Positions 8,229 through 17,072 of a stretch of 64,000 nucleotides of DNA are shown one piece after another (position 1 is the first letter of the stretch; each line of letters opens with the position of its first letter). Under the pieces are notes generated by a model, which made no database searches, was not told the origin of the DNA, and was given only the letters and a program-made list of their open reading frames with translations. The DNA comes from Candidatus Woesearchaeota archaeon (GTDB lineage Archaea; Nanobdellota; Nanobdellia; Woesearchaeales; UBA9642), in contig QZIT01000006.1 in the NCBI GenBank assembly GCA_003599145.1, positions 1-64,000 of the forward strand, written 5' to 3'. Made by a program: the position numbers and the translations under genes.

Positions 8229-8810
8229 ATGAGAAAGCAAAAAAAGAACAGAACTGCTTTATGGATGGGACTGTTTGTTGTGTTTATCATGGTTGCCAGT
8301 ACGTTCGCTTTTATTTACAGCTATAACGCAGACACCACGCTTACGTATAACGGCATCAAATTTAAGCAGGATGTGCAAACAGGAGCCTACAGTGCAAAAA
8401 TAGACAAGCAGCTCTATCAGTTCTTTTACCATCCTACAGCAGTAGAGTCTTTTGCATTGGATGCAGCAGCCATTCCTGCTTTGAAAAATGCTCAGGCAAT
8501 AGCCGTTACCTTTGATCCTAATGCCAATCAGCAGCAATTGCTTTATGTTGATGGGTTTCGCTTTGAACTTGAGAAATATGTCAATAAACAAGTTTACAGT
8601 GCGGTAATTAATGAAAGCAGCATCTATCCTTTCGCTGTTTTTACTTGCGACAACGCAACAGCGCAAATACCGGTCATTTATCTTAATGACTCTTTTGAGC
8701 CGTCATTCATCTATGAAAATAATTGTCTTATCGTCAACGCAAAAGGCATAGACCTTTTGGCAATGAGAGACAGAGTGCTATATGGTTATCTGGGTGTTAT
8801 CAATGGCTAA
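8229..8810 (+). CDS. single-pass membrane protein, paralog of the next gene
   Basis: 193 residues from ATG 8229; an upstream in-frame start at 8085 would lie inside the hydrolase gene and is rejected. A basic N-terminus (MRKQKKNR) precedes one helix (LWMGLFVVFIMVASTFAFI), so the C-terminal 160 residues are probably outside. The C-terminal pattern of a cysteine, PVIYL, YENNCL and a closing YGYLG recurs in the next gene, so the two are diverged paralogs. They overlap by eight bases. Family unknown to me. Confidence 0.7.
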   Translation: MRKQKKNRTALWMGLFVVFIMVASTFAFIYSYNADTTLTYNGIKFKQDVQTGAYSAKIDKQLYQFFYHPTAVESFALDAAAIPALKNAQAIAVTFDPNANQQQLLYVDGFRFELEKYVNKQVYSAVINESSIYPFAVFTCDNATAQIPVIYLNDSFEPSFIYENNCLIVNAKGIDLLAMRDRVLYGYLGVING

Positions 8811-9513
8811 AAAGAAAAAAGTAAAAAAGGAACTCAAGAAAGAAAAGAAAAAAGTAGCTAACGCAGTAAAGAAAGATGAAAAGAACAACCTTGCGGTACT
8901 TTATATCATCATTATTTGCGCGCTGGTTATTATTGTTGGTTTTTTTGTAATTCGTTCATTGATAGCGAATAGCGCAAACATAACACCAGAAGACGTCATT
9001 CTTGATGACTTGAATAGGTCAGATGCTTATGCATACAATGGCTATGGGTTTGTAGAAAACAATGGTGTATGGAAGACGCAGGTTGAAGTAAACCTGCAGG
9101 CGTATGATGTTTCTTTTCACAATGGGCCGAGAGATTTAGAAGACATCAGCATAACCTACAATCTTAATAATTTTTCAAAGTTGCTCTTGAAGTACAAGAG
9201 AGCTTATGTTGCCATTCATCCAGAAGATGATGGAGGAAGCTATTTGGGAGTTTCTGCTTCAAGCATGGGTGTTGCTTTAAAATTGGTGTATGGTGTTACG
9301 GTCATTCCTGCATGCACGCAGAACGCAACTATTTGTGAAAACAGGGCAATAATCACCTGCGATACTACTGATAAACCAGTTATCATGCTTAGCCATGATG
9401 CTCCTATGGAAATCAGATATGAAGGAAACTGCCTGTATTTAACAGGAATGGGTGATGATTTAATCAGGGCAACAGACAAGACCATTATGGGATGGTATGG
9501 TATTTTGCAGTAA
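8803..9513 (+). CDS. single-pass membrane protein, paralog of the previous gene
   Basis: 236 residues from ATG 8803. A very lysine-rich cytoplasmic N-terminus (about 35 residues) precedes one helix (LYIIIICALVIIVGFFVI). The outer domain ends in PVIML, YEGNCL and GWYGIL, matching the C-terminus of the preceding protein. Several cysteines (PACTQ, TICEN, ITCDT, GNCLY) could form disulfides. Coupled by overlap to its neighbour; likely partners in one surface complex, which is inference. Confidence 0.7.
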   Translation: MAKKKKVKKELKKEKKKVANAVKKDEKNNLAVLYIIIICALVIIVGFFVIRSLIANSANITPEDVILDDLNRSDAYAYNGYGFVENNGVWKTQVEVNLQAYDVSFHNGPRDLEDISITYNLNNFSKLLLKYKRAYVAIHPEDDGGSYLGVSASSMGVALKLVYGVTVIPACTQNATICENRAIITCDTTDKPVIMLSHDAPMEIRYEGNCLYLTGMGDDLIRATDKTIMGWYGILQ

Positions 9514-9527
9514 CGAGAGGTTTTCTT

Positions 9528-10025
9528 ATGACATTAGAACTTGTTGTTGATGAAGAGCTACAACTGAAAGAGTTCAGGCCTGAAGATGCGGCTGCAATAT
9601 TCAATCTTATTGACAGAAACAGAGCGCATTTAAGCCAGCATGGAGACGATACTGCTCAAAAATATCCAACGGAAACTGTTGTTTATGAGAGCATTGTTCA
9701 TCCTAAAAACCCTCAGAGAAAAAGATTTGGTATGTGGTCTGAAGATACGTTGGTAGGCAGTATTAATTTGACATTAGAAGGTCATAGTGCAGAAATCGGC
9801 TATTATTTAGGCAGCGAATTTCAAGGAAAAAAATATATGACTCGTTCTGTTAGGCGAATAGTTTCCTACGGATTTGATGAGCTTGGGCTGAAAAGGATCT
9901 ATGCAAAAGTGCATGTGCAGAATATGGCAAGCAGAGCAGTGCTTATGGCTGCTGGCTTTTCTTTCATTACTCTTAAAGGCGAATCGGCAATCTATGTGCA
10001 AAACAGAAATATTACCACTACTTAG
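9528..10025 (+). CDS. GNAT acetyltransferase, RimJ/RimL-like
   Basis: 165 residues from ATG 9528, with CGAGAGG about eight bases upstream; the longer frame from 9492 overlaps the previous gene. The typical RimL order is visible: LQLKEFRPEDAAAIFNLI at the N-terminus, EIGYYLGSEFQGKKYMT with the acetyl-CoA loop, then LGLKRIYAKVHVQNMASRAV. Members acetylate protein N-termini or small amines; the substrate here is unknown. Confidence 0.8.
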   Translation: MTLELVVDEELQLKEFRPEDAAAIFNLIDRNRAHLSQHGDDTAQKYPTETVVYESIVHPKNPQRKRFGMWSEDTLVGSINLTLEGHSAEIGYYLGSEFQGKKYMTRSVRRIVSYGFDELGLKRIYAKVHVQNMASRAVLMAAGFSFITLKGESAIYVQNRNITTT

Positions 10026-10072
10026 TAAATAAAAACAAAAAATTTATAAACCCTTCTTTGCTTCAGAAAAGT

Positions 10073-10690
10073 ATGACGCTTGATGACCACGCCAACAGTC
10101 TCGGATCAATATTTGATTTTTCGCGCAAAGATAAAAAAAGAGAGCAGTCTCAAGGCCCTTTTTATGTCCAGCAAGATTTGCTTGACGATACAAAAAAGCG
10201 GCTGATAGGGGTTGCTTATGTAGCTTCTCTTTCACATATCCTCAACAATTATATTATGGGAGTTTCAGGAACCTTGCAGTTAGCCATGAGAAACCAGCCA
10301 GATCATGCGCACTATCCTGAAAGAGACACTACACACGTTGCAGAATCTTTGGCTACCTATTTGCGAACGCTAAGAACCACAACAGAAGGCGTAGGCATAG
10401 ACACATTTTTAGACATGCACAAAGTATCTTGCGATATATATCCTGCTTATGACGCCATTCCCTTCGCCACGGCAATGCTTCAGCCATTGCAAAGAATAGC
10501 GGAACTTTCTCTTTCTTGGAAAGACACTCAAAAAGGAGCATTCTACAACGCGGAAACGAGGAAAGTGATTGCAAGCATAGAGACTTTGCAGAAAGGACAG
10601 CGTCTTTCTCCAGAAAATATACCTCTGTGCATGTATGTTGGAAATAGCTATATAGTCGATGTTCAAAAATTAGAAAAAGCATTACGATAA
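10073..10690 (+). CDS. orphan protein with a histidine-kinase H-box-like segment
   Basis: 205 residues. Residues 50-70 read VASLSHILNNYIMGVSGTLQL, close to the H-box of dimerisation/phosphoacceptor domains in sensor kinases (S-H-x-x-N-N), with H55 as the candidate phosphorylated residue. No N-, G1- or G2-box of an HATPase domain follows. The remaining 130 residues are helical and unrecognised. It could be a phosphotransfer protein, a kinase inhibitor or a chance resemblance. It converges with the next gene, overlapping by nine bases. Confidence 0.5.
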   Translation: MTLDDHANSLGSIFDFSRKDKKREQSQGPFYVQQDLLDDTKKRLIGVAYVASLSHILNNYIMGVSGTLQLAMRNQPDHAHYPERDTTHVAESLATYLRTLRTTTEGVGIDTFLDMHKVSCDIYPAYDAIPFATAMLQPLQRIAELSLSWKDTQKGAFYNAETRKVIASIETLQKGQRLSPENIPLCMYVGNSYIVDVQKLEKALR

Positions 10691-11167
10691 TTCTTTCAGT
10701 ATCTCTTTCACCGTTTGCTGCACGGTTCTTTTATCCGTTTCAATAACAAAACCGTAATCAAATGCAGAAACTAATGTGTGCACTGCTTTTGCAGCGTCTT
10801 TGCCATAGCTTTTTCTTCTCCTGCTGTCTCTTGCTATGCATGTTTTCAAGGGGGCTTTCAAAGTAAAAACATTTATTTTTGAAATATTTTTTTTTAAATG
10901 CTCTATTTGCTTTTTATGGTAAAAACATCCGTCGATGATGATGGTTTTTTTCAAGCGCTTTTCAAGTATGGGAAGTATTTTCTTTTGCACAACAATAAAA
11001 TTTTTCAGAGGAATGCACGGCTCTCCTTTTTGAGGCTTATCTAACTGGTATTTTTCCAGCAGCTTATCGACGTCGATATGCTTTGCCTTTAAAACACTTG
11101 CGAGTTTTTTTGCTATCGTTGATTTACCAACGCCTAATGGTCCTCTAAGAATGATGACGTGATTCAT
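10682..11167 (-). CDS. small P-loop kinase
   Basis: 161 residues from ATG 11167, one base after the stop of the CARF-like gene. Walker A is GPLGVGKST near the N-terminus, followed by HIDVDKLL. TIIIDGCFYHKKQI in the middle resembles the shikimate/gluconate/chloramphenicol kinase group, and the arginine-rich ARDSRRRKSYG looks like a lid. The substrate is not evident. The pairing with the upstream gene suggests a shared task. Confidence 0.7.
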   Translation of the reverse strand: MNHVIILRGPLGVGKSTIAKKLASVLKAKHIDVDKLLEKYQLDKPQKGEPCIPLKNFIVVQKKILPILEKRLKKTIIIDGCFYHKKQIEHLKKNISKINVFTLKAPLKTCIARDSRRRKSYGKDAAKAVHTLVSAFDYGFVIETDKRTVQQTVKEILKELS

Positions 11168-11168
11168 G

Positions 11169-11522
11169 TTACACTTCAATAAAATCATTTTCAAAATCAA
11201 CAAATCTGATGCCTAATCCTGATTGCAGTAATGCAGAAATAATGGCCATGTGCTCCTTGCCAGTTCCCGACGATAAATTCAATGCAACTTCCGTGTCGAT
11301 AATCTTTTTTTCTAATGCCTGCTTAATGTCTTTTGCCAATGCTTTCACTGGTTTTTCAAAATCAACAACAAGCAATTCAGTATTTTTCCCTGCAGAAAAC
11401 TTTTCCTTTCCAAAATTATTCGTAATTAAAAACACTTTTTCAAATTGATTCGTGCTTATTAATTTAAGCACCGTAGTCCAGCTTCCTTTTCCTGTTGATA
11501 AACAGGCAATCAAATAAGTCAT
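11169..11522 (-). CDS. small standalone CARF-like protein
   Basis: 117 residues forming an apparent Rossmann-like unit: YLIACLSTGKGSWTTVLKLI, KVFLITNN, ELLVVDF, a helix, then VALNLSSGTGKEHMA at residues 80-93 and GIRFVDF. The last motif matches the N-x-[ST]-G-G-T-K-x-M loop that binds cyclic oligoadenylate in CARF domains of Csm6/Csx1/Card1-type proteins. No effector domain is fused and no CRISPR genes are near. It may bind a nucleotide or be a degenerate relative. TATA at about 11543-11552 gives a leaderless start. Confidence 0.5.
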   Translation of the reverse strand: MTYLIACLSTGKGSWTTVLKLISTNQFEKVFLITNNFGKEKFSAGKNTELLVVDFEKPVKALAKDIKQALEKKIIDTEVALNLSSGTGKEHMAIISALLQSGLGIRFVDFENDFIEV

Positions 11523-11597
11523 GATGCAATGAATGTTTGTTTCTTTAAAAAGATATTGCTGGTTATCCTGAAAAGTTTACGGATGGCTATTTTGTAT

Positions 11598-12266
11598 TTA
11601 GGTAATTTCTAGAATTTTCTCAGCAATGAGCTTGCCCAATTTTTTATGGTTCTTGTTGTCAAGATGAACGCCTTCAAATGCATCTACGTTTACCTGATTT
11701 GTCGGATTGAGATAATAGACCTGCTCCTCATCTGCAAGTTTTTTATACGCTTCAATGAGGTCTTGAGTTTTTAAAGTCGCTCCTTTAAATAATTTGGATG
11801 CAAAATCTGCTTCTTCATTCACTATTGCTGGAACAATAATGAGAATTTTAGGTAAAGAACAATGCTCAAGCGTCTTGATACTTTTAACAATTTTAACCAA
11901 TTTTCTCATTCCCTCAGTGATGTCCTCGACTGTTAAATGCAACATTTCTTTAGCATCAGTGGTGCCTAACATGAGCACAACAACGCTTAGGGGAGCATGA
12001 GATTCTAGCATGATGGGCAAAGTTTCAGCTCCATTTCTTAAGGGAAACTCTGGTCTGGGGTCATCAAAATTAGTCGTTCTTGCACCTAATCCTTCTTCTA
12101 TGACGTGATAGTTTTCACCTAATCTATTTTGCAAAACACCGGTCCAACGGTTATTTTTGTCATATCTCTTTGAGCCCATGCTTGAGGGCACCCATCCCCA
12201 AGTATTTGAATCGCCGTAGCATAAAATCCTTTTTACCTTGGCAGTTGAATCATAGACGTTTTCCAT
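11598..12266 (-). CDS. SGNH/GDSL-family hydrolase
   Basis: 222 residues. Block I is CYGDSNTWGW near residue 18 (catalytic serine), block II GLGARTTNFDDPR, block III MLGTTDAK in place of the usual G-x-N-D, and block V GVHLDNKNH (Asp-x-x-His). This is the arylesterase-like cytoplasmic branch; no signal peptide is present. Substrate is unknown. A more distant SGNH relative lies at 32051-32656. Confidence 0.8.
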   Translation of the reverse strand: MENVYDSTAKVKRILCYGDSNTWGWVPSSMGSKRYDKNNRWTGVLQNRLGENYHVIEEGLGARTTNFDDPRPEFPLRNGAETLPIMLESHAPLSVVVLMLGTTDAKEMLHLTVEDITEGMRKLVKIVKSIKTLEHCSLPKILIIVPAIVNEEADFASKLFKGATLKTQDLIEAYKKLADEEQVYYLNPTNQVNVDAFEGVHLDNKNHKKLGKLIAEKILEIT

Positions 12267-12356
12267 AGAACATTGCTTTGCTCTGTTCTTTAAAAATATT
12301 TCGCGAAAGAATTCCCAGAGAGCAACATTTATAAAAAAATACCTGTTTCCTATAGT

Positions 12357-12986
12357 ATGAAGTTCTTGAAATCAGCAGTGGTTATGCTTATCAGCTTTAA
12401 TATCGCTATTTTCATCCTTCAGTTTATTTTTGGGAATGCCTTTACCAATCAGGGAGTTTTGTTGTCGTCAGATGTATGGATAAGACCCTGGACGTTGATA
12501 ACGTCTATGTTTTTGCATAGCAGTATTTTTCATTTAGTCTTTAATATGTATGTCCTGCTGATTTTTGGTTCGTTATTAGAAAGCAAGATAGGCACCAAAA
12601 GGTTTCTCTTGATTTACTTCGTTTCAGGCATTCTTGCAGGCATTGTTTCAACGTTTTTCTATCCTGCTGTTTTAGGTGCCAGTGGGGCTATTATGGGCGT
12701 TATGGGCGTTATCATCATCATTATGCCTGATCTGAAAGTGCTGTTCTTTTTTGCCATTCCCATGCCTTTATGGGTTGCATCGCTGGTCATTGTCCTTATA
12801 GATGTTGTGGGCATTTTTGTCCCTTCAGGCATTGCGAACATAGCGCATTTAGCGGGCTTGGCTGTTGGTTTATTGTATGGACTTACGCTAAGAAAGGAAA
12901 AGAAGATCTATCATAAAAAATTTTCATCCAAAAGGCATTTGCAGGATGAAGACATTGACGAATACTTTAAATCAGGAAGGATATAA
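12357..12986 (+). CDS. rhomboid-family intramembrane serine protease
   Basis: 209 residues with about six hydrophobic helices. The catalytic GASGAIMG places the serine near residue 109, and the histidine is in NIAHLAGLAVG near 164. HLVFN near 59-63 is the conserved H-x-x-x-N of the second helix. Rhomboids cleave transmembrane helices of other membrane proteins. The CATTTATAAA box at 12326-12335 gives a leaderless start. Confidence 0.88.
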   Translation: MKFLKSAVVMLISFNIAIFILQFIFGNAFTNQGVLLSSDVWIRPWTLITSMFLHSSIFHLVFNMYVLLIFGSLLESKIGTKRFLLIYFVSGILAGIVSTFFYPAVLGASGAIMGVMGVIIIIMPDLKVLFFFAIPMPLWVASLVIVLIDVVGIFVPSGIANIAHLAGLAVGLLYGLTLRKEKKIYHKKFSSKRHLQDEDIDEYFKSGRI

Positions 12987-13049
12987 TAGCATCTATATAT
13001 TTCTCAACCATCATCTTTAAATAGGAAACCTAATCTCGTTAAGTACTGT

Positions 13050-14645
13050 ATGCAAACGATTTGGGTGGTTACTACAGGCGGTGTTCTTTCTGGCATAGGC
13101 AAGGGAGTCGCTTCTGCTGCTATTGCAAGGCTTTTAAAGGGAAACAAAAAAATAGTCACCATGAAGTGTGATGGCTACTTGAATGTTGATCCTGGAACCA
13201 TGAATCCTGTTGAGCATGGAGAAGTCTTTGTACTGCATGATGGCGGTGAAGTCGATATGGATTTTGGCCATTATGAACGCTTTTTGGATGTCAACTGCAA
13301 GTTTGAGTGGAACCTAACCAGCGGAAAAATCTTTGATTCTGTTATTACCAAAGAACGAAAAGGAGTTTATTTGGGAAAAACAATTCAGATATTTCCCCAT
13401 ATTGTTGATGAAATAAAATCAAAAATTTATGATATTGCAAAAAAAGAATTTGCAGACATCATGTTTATAGAAATTGGCGGTACGGTTGGAGATATAGAAA
13501 ACAGCTGGTTTATTGAAGCAGTAAGGCAGTTGAGAAATGAAGTGGGCAATGATAAAATAGTCTATATTCATTTAACCTATATTCCTTATCTGGAAACAGT
13601 CACTGAATTAAAAACAAAGCCTGCGCAGAGGGATATTGCTTTATTGAGAGAAAAAGGAATTTATCCAGATATTGTTATAGCCCGTTCAAAATTTGAATTA
13701 ACTCCCAAAATAAAAGAAAAACTTGCCTTATTTGGAGACATAGATGCAGAATCCATCATCACAGGAAAAGACGTTGATTCTGTCTATGAAGTCCCTTTGT
13801 TTTTCAGAGACCAAAATATTGTGCAATTGCTGAACAGAAAGCTGCATATGAAGCATAAAGAAGAATTGGTGCGCTGGGAAGAATTAGTAAATACTATAAA
13901 ACATCCTGAACATAGAATTAAAGTCGCCATTTGCGGCAAATATACCGAATTGCACGACAGTTATGCAAGCGTCATTGAAGCATTAAAGCACGCAGGAGCA
14001 CATCTGAATACAGGCGTCGATATTGTCTGGTTGGAAACAACAGACATAGAAAAAAATAAGGTTTCTGTAAAAGAAGCCTTGAAAAATGTCAATGGCGTTA
14101 TCATTCCAGGAGGCTTTGGCTCAAGAGGCGTTGAAGGAAAAATACAGGTTATTCAGCATTTGAGGGAAAATAACATTCCTTTTTTGGGATTGTGCTATGG
14201 ACTGCAATTAGCGGTTATTGAATTTGCAAGGCATGTTTGTAATTTAACTGAAGCAAACACAACAGAAGTGAAAAAGACAAAGGTTCCTGTTATTGATATT
14301 TTGCCCGAACAAAAAAATGTTGATAAATTAGGCGGCACGATGAGATTAGGTGCCTATGAGGCAGTTTTGCTGAAAGGCTCTGTTGTTCAACAGTTATATA
14401 ATGCAGAAAAAGCAGTCGAAAGACATAGGCACAGGTATGAAGTAAATCCTGAATATCATCAAATATTGCAGGAAAAAGGCATGGTGTTTTCAGGCATGTC
14501 TGCAGATAAACGATTAGTAGAATTTATTGAACTCCCCAATCATCCTTATTTTGTTGCAACCCAGGCGCATAATGAATTAACATCAAGATTGGAAAAGCCA
14601 AATCCTCTGTTTTACGGGTTTGTTAAGGCAGCGTTGAAAAAGTAA
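13050..14645 (+). CDS. pyrG: CTP synthase
   Basis: 531 residues, full length. It makes CTP from UTP, ATP and glutamine. The N-terminal amidoligase part starts WVVTTGGVLSGIGKGVASA (P-loop) and includes DPGTMNPVEHGEVFV. The C-terminal class I glutaminase part begins near residue 285, with nucleophile cysteine in GLCYGLQLAV and a closing NPEYHQ and HPYFVATQAH. TATA at 13016-13023 gives a leaderless start. Confidence 0.97.
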   Translation: MQTIWVVTTGGVLSGIGKGVASAAIARLLKGNKKIVTMKCDGYLNVDPGTMNPVEHGEVFVLHDGGEVDMDFGHYERFLDVNCKFEWNLTSGKIFDSVITKERKGVYLGKTIQIFPHIVDEIKSKIYDIAKKEFADIMFIEIGGTVGDIENSWFIEAVRQLRNEVGNDKIVYIHLTYIPYLETVTELKTKPAQRDIALLREKGIYPDIVIARSKFELTPKIKEKLALFGDIDAESIITGKDVDSVYEVPLFFRDQNIVQLLNRKLHMKHKEELVRWEELVNTIKHPEHRIKVAICGKYTELHDSYASVIEALKHAGAHLNTGVDIVWLETTDIEKNKVSVKEALKNVNGVIIPGGFGSRGVEGKIQVIQHLRENNIPFLGLCYGLQLAVIEFARHVCNLTEANTTEVKKTKVPVIDILPEQKNVDKLGGTMRLGAYEAVLLKGSVVQQLYNAEKAVERHRHRYEVNPEYHQILQEKGMVFSGMSADKRLVEFIELPNHPYFVATQAHNELTSRLEKPNPLFYGFVKAALKK

Positions 14646-14677
14646 CCTTTATAAACCCCCTGCTGTTTCTTTGGTTT

Positions 14678-14857
14678 ATGGAAATGGAACTTGTAAGGAC
14701 ATGCATCAGCTGCAAGAAAGATGTAGCTAATGATACAGGCAATGTGCACTTTTTATGCCCAAACTGCAATAAATACGAGATTATCAGATGCAAGCATTGC
14801 AGGGAAATTGTTGCTAAATTTGTCTGTCCAGAATGCAATTTTGAAGGTCCCAATTAA
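14678..14857 (+). CDS. HVO_2753-type small zinc finger protein
   Basis: 59 residues. Four C-x-x-C pairs (CISC, CPNC, CKHC, CPEC) form two zinc sites, as in the haloarchaeal HVO_2753 family, which also lies directly upstream of aEF1-beta. ATG 14678 is 26 bp after the TATA in CCTTTATAAACC, and the stop is one base before the next start. Role unknown; the conserved link to the elongation factor suggests translation. Confidence 0.85.
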   Translation: MEMELVRTCISCKKDVANDTGNVHFLCPNCNKYEIIRCKHCREIVAKFVCPECNFEGPN

Positions 14858-14858
14858 A

Positions 14859-15140
14859 ATGGCATCAGTTATTATTACTATGCAAATTATGCCGGAAAGC
14901 CCTTCTACGAATCTAGAGCATGTTTTTTCCGAAGCAGAAAAAATCATTGATAGTTACACGAACAGCGTTGAAATAAAAAAAGATATTCAGCCTGTTGCCT
15001 TTGGATTAAAAGCGTTAATAGTTAAATTTGTCATGGATGAAAAAAAAGGCTCTACAGAACCTTTAGAGCATCAGTTAAAATCTTCTATCAAGGGTATTGA
15101 AAGCATTGAAGTTACTGATGTCAGAAGAGCTATCGGATAA
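14859..15140 (+). CDS. ef1b: elongation factor 1-beta (aEF1B)
   Basis: 93 residues, the usual archaeal length. It exchanges GDP for GTP on aEF1A. The pattern ASVIITMQIMPESPSTNLE, GLKALIVKFVMDE and a closing IESIEVTDVRRAIG is characteristic. The start is ATG 14859, one base after the zinc finger gene stop; the longer frame from 14730 lies inside that gene. It overlaps the convergent trm1 end by eleven bases. Confidence 0.93.
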   Translation: MASVIITMQIMPESPSTNLEHVFSEAEKIIDSYTNSVEIKKDIQPVAFGLKALIVKFVMDEKKGSTEPLEHQLKSSIKGIESIEVTDVRRAIG

Positions 15141-16293
15141 GCTTGAGTACTTCTTCAATATTCATTTTTGTTTTGAGTGCATTTGGCGCAAAATGAGTTA
15201 TTGTTCCTTTTGATTTTTTTATTAAGTCACCTAATTTTGGCATGTTTTTTATTTTATACTTTTTTGCTATGCTGTTGACGCTGTAAAATCCAACGCAGTT
15301 TTCTTCATTTTTTAAAACCTCAAGAAATTGAATCATTTTTTTATCCTCTGTTTTTTTGACCATAGCAGCAATAAGCTTTCCATCTTGAAGGCTACCTGCA
15401 TATAACGGTCCAGCGAGTTGATATTTTTGGTTTTTTTCTTTTATTTTTATGAATATTTGCTCTAAACTTCCTGCAAAAAAATCCAAGTCTTCAAAATAAA
15501 CAAAATGCAGATGCTGTTTCAAAACAGCGTCTACTTTTTCCTTGCTTTTTTCGCAGTGAAAATAAATTCTAAAATAATGGTCTTTAGCATAGCTGAGTAC
15601 AGGAAACAATGCTTTGTCGTACTGCGCGCCTATTAACTGCACTTTTCTTACTAATATTCTCAAACCTATTTCGTGCATCAGCTCATTTTTTAAGGGAACT
15701 GCCCAGTATTTTCTTTTTCCCGGATTTCTATACGTTCCTGCAAGCGCAGCAATGTCTGTTGCCGTCACTGCTAAAATGCCATCTCTTGCAAGCCTTTTTA
15801 TTGCTGTATCTAAAAAAGAATTGGGGCTTCCAAACGGGTCAACATCAGTATAGTCAAATCCGTTGCTTTTTAATAAAAATACATTTGCCTCTTCATTGAA
15901 AACATTTATTTTTTGTATTTGCAGTTTTTTATTGATATTTTTATTGTTGCTGGTGATGCTATATTGGTATTGGTTTTCAGAAATATAATTGACATCGTCG
16001 ATTCCGTTCAGCTGAAAATTTTTCTCCATGATGGGAAAAAAATCTGCTTGATAATCATTGATAGATATTGTTTTTATTGTTTTTTCAGGGAGCTCTTTCA
16101 AAAAACGAATGCTTCGTATGCCGGAGCCTGCAAGCAAATCACAAATCTGCATTTCCCTGTTTAAGGATTTCAACAGTAAAATACTGACATCTCTATTAAA
16201 CGTCATGATAGGGTTGTAAAAAACATGCAGTTTTTTTGATATTTTCCCATCACTTTCAATATGAATTTTGGCTTTTCCCTCTTCAATAATCAT
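15130..16293 (-). CDS. trm1: tRNA (guanine-26 N2)-dimethyltransferase Trm1
   Basis: 387 residues. It makes m2,2G at position 26 of tRNA. Visible marks are FYNPIMTFNRDVSI at the N-terminus, the SAM-binding LLAGSGIRSIRF, YTDVDPFGSPNSFLD as the catalytic D-P-F-G motif, and ALAGTYRNPGKRKYW. Length and order are typical of archaeal Trm1. Confidence 0.95.
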   Translation of the reverse strand: MIIEEGKAKIHIESDGKISKKLHVFYNPIMTFNRDVSILLLKSLNREMQICDLLAGSGIRSIRFLKELPEKTIKTISINDYQADFFPIMEKNFQLNGIDDVNYISENQYQYSITSNNKNINKKLQIQKINVFNEEANVFLLKSNGFDYTDVDPFGSPNSFLDTAIKRLARDGILAVTATDIAALAGTYRNPGKRKYWAVPLKNELMHEIGLRILVRKVQLIGAQYDKALFPVLSYAKDHYFRIYFHCEKSKEKVDAVLKQHLHFVYFEDLDFFAGSLEQIFIKIKEKNQKYQLAGPLYAGSLQDGKLIAAMVKKTEDKKMIQFLEVLKNEENCVGFYSVNSIAKKYKIKNMPKLGDLIKKSKGTITHFAPNALKTKMNIEEVLKLIR

Positions 16294-16367
16294 AGAAAGA
16301 AAAAAGCATGGCTGTTTTATAAAGATTGTTACAAAACCTTTAAATAGGCCTTCATTTGTTAAGAACT

Positions 16368-17051
16368 ATGCCCTATAAACCTATGCTTTCTCAAAAGGAA
16401 ATTGAAAAAAGAAGACTCTGGCAGGAAAAGGTGTATACAGATCTTAAAGATATAAACACAGAAAGAACCGTTACGGTTCTGAACAAAAAAATAAAAGTTT
16501 TGCCAGGAGTCTTTGCACCTCTTTGGGGTGACTCTTTGCTTCTTGCAAAAAGCGTTAAACAGGAAATTAAAAAGGGAGAATCTGTTCTGGATGTAGGAAC
16601 AGGAAGCGGTATACAGGGAATTTTTGCTGCATACAATGGTGCTAAAGTGACGTCTGTCGATATTAACGAGTCTGCAGTACGCTGCGCAAAATATAATGCA
16701 CAAGTTCATAATCTTGCAATAACTGTTTTTAAGAGTGACTTGTTTGTCAAAGTAAAGGGAAAATTTGATGCAATTATTTTCAATCCCCCATTCAGATGGT
16801 TTAAGCCAAGAGATGTTTTAGAAAGAGGAGAGCTTGATGAAAATTATGCAACCTTGCAATCGTTCTTTTCTCAAGTTGAAAAATACCTTAAAAACAATGG
16901 AAAAATCATTCTTGTTTTTTCAAGCAGCGGAGACTTGTCATTTTTAGAGTTGCTTATAAAAAAGCACAAGTTTGCAAAAAAAATTCTTGCAAAGCAAAAA
17001 CTCAATGGGTGGCTATACGTTGTGTATAAACTAACGAAAACCTTTAAATAA
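16368..17051 (+). CDS. class I SAM-dependent methyltransferase, PrmC/HemK-like
   Basis: 227 residues from ATG 16368, placed leaderless after the TATA in CCTTTAAATAGG at 16338-16349. The SAM site is VLDVGTGSGIQGIFAAY and the acidic loop VTSVDINESAV. The catalytic motif FNPPFRWFK is the N-P-P-[FY] of enzymes that methylate glutamine or an amino group. PrmC usually has a longer helical N-terminus, so the substrate may be a release factor, rRNA or another protein. Confidence 0.8.
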   Translation: MPYKPMLSQKEIEKRRLWQEKVYTDLKDINTERTVTVLNKKIKVLPGVFAPLWGDSLLLAKSVKQEIKKGESVLDVGTGSGIQGIFAAYNGAKVTSVDINESAVRCAKYNAQVHNLAITVFKSDLFVKVKGKFDAIIFNPPFRWFKPRDVLERGELDENYATLQSFFSQVEKYLKNNGKIILVFSSSGDLSFLELLIKKHKFAKKILAKQKLNGWLYVVYKLTKTFK

Positions 17052-17072
17052 CCACTCCTGTTTCTTATTCCT

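Noticed and set aside
11169-11522. CARF-like protein as evidence of a CRISPR system here
   Set aside because: No repeat array, Cas gene or CARF effector is present in the window.
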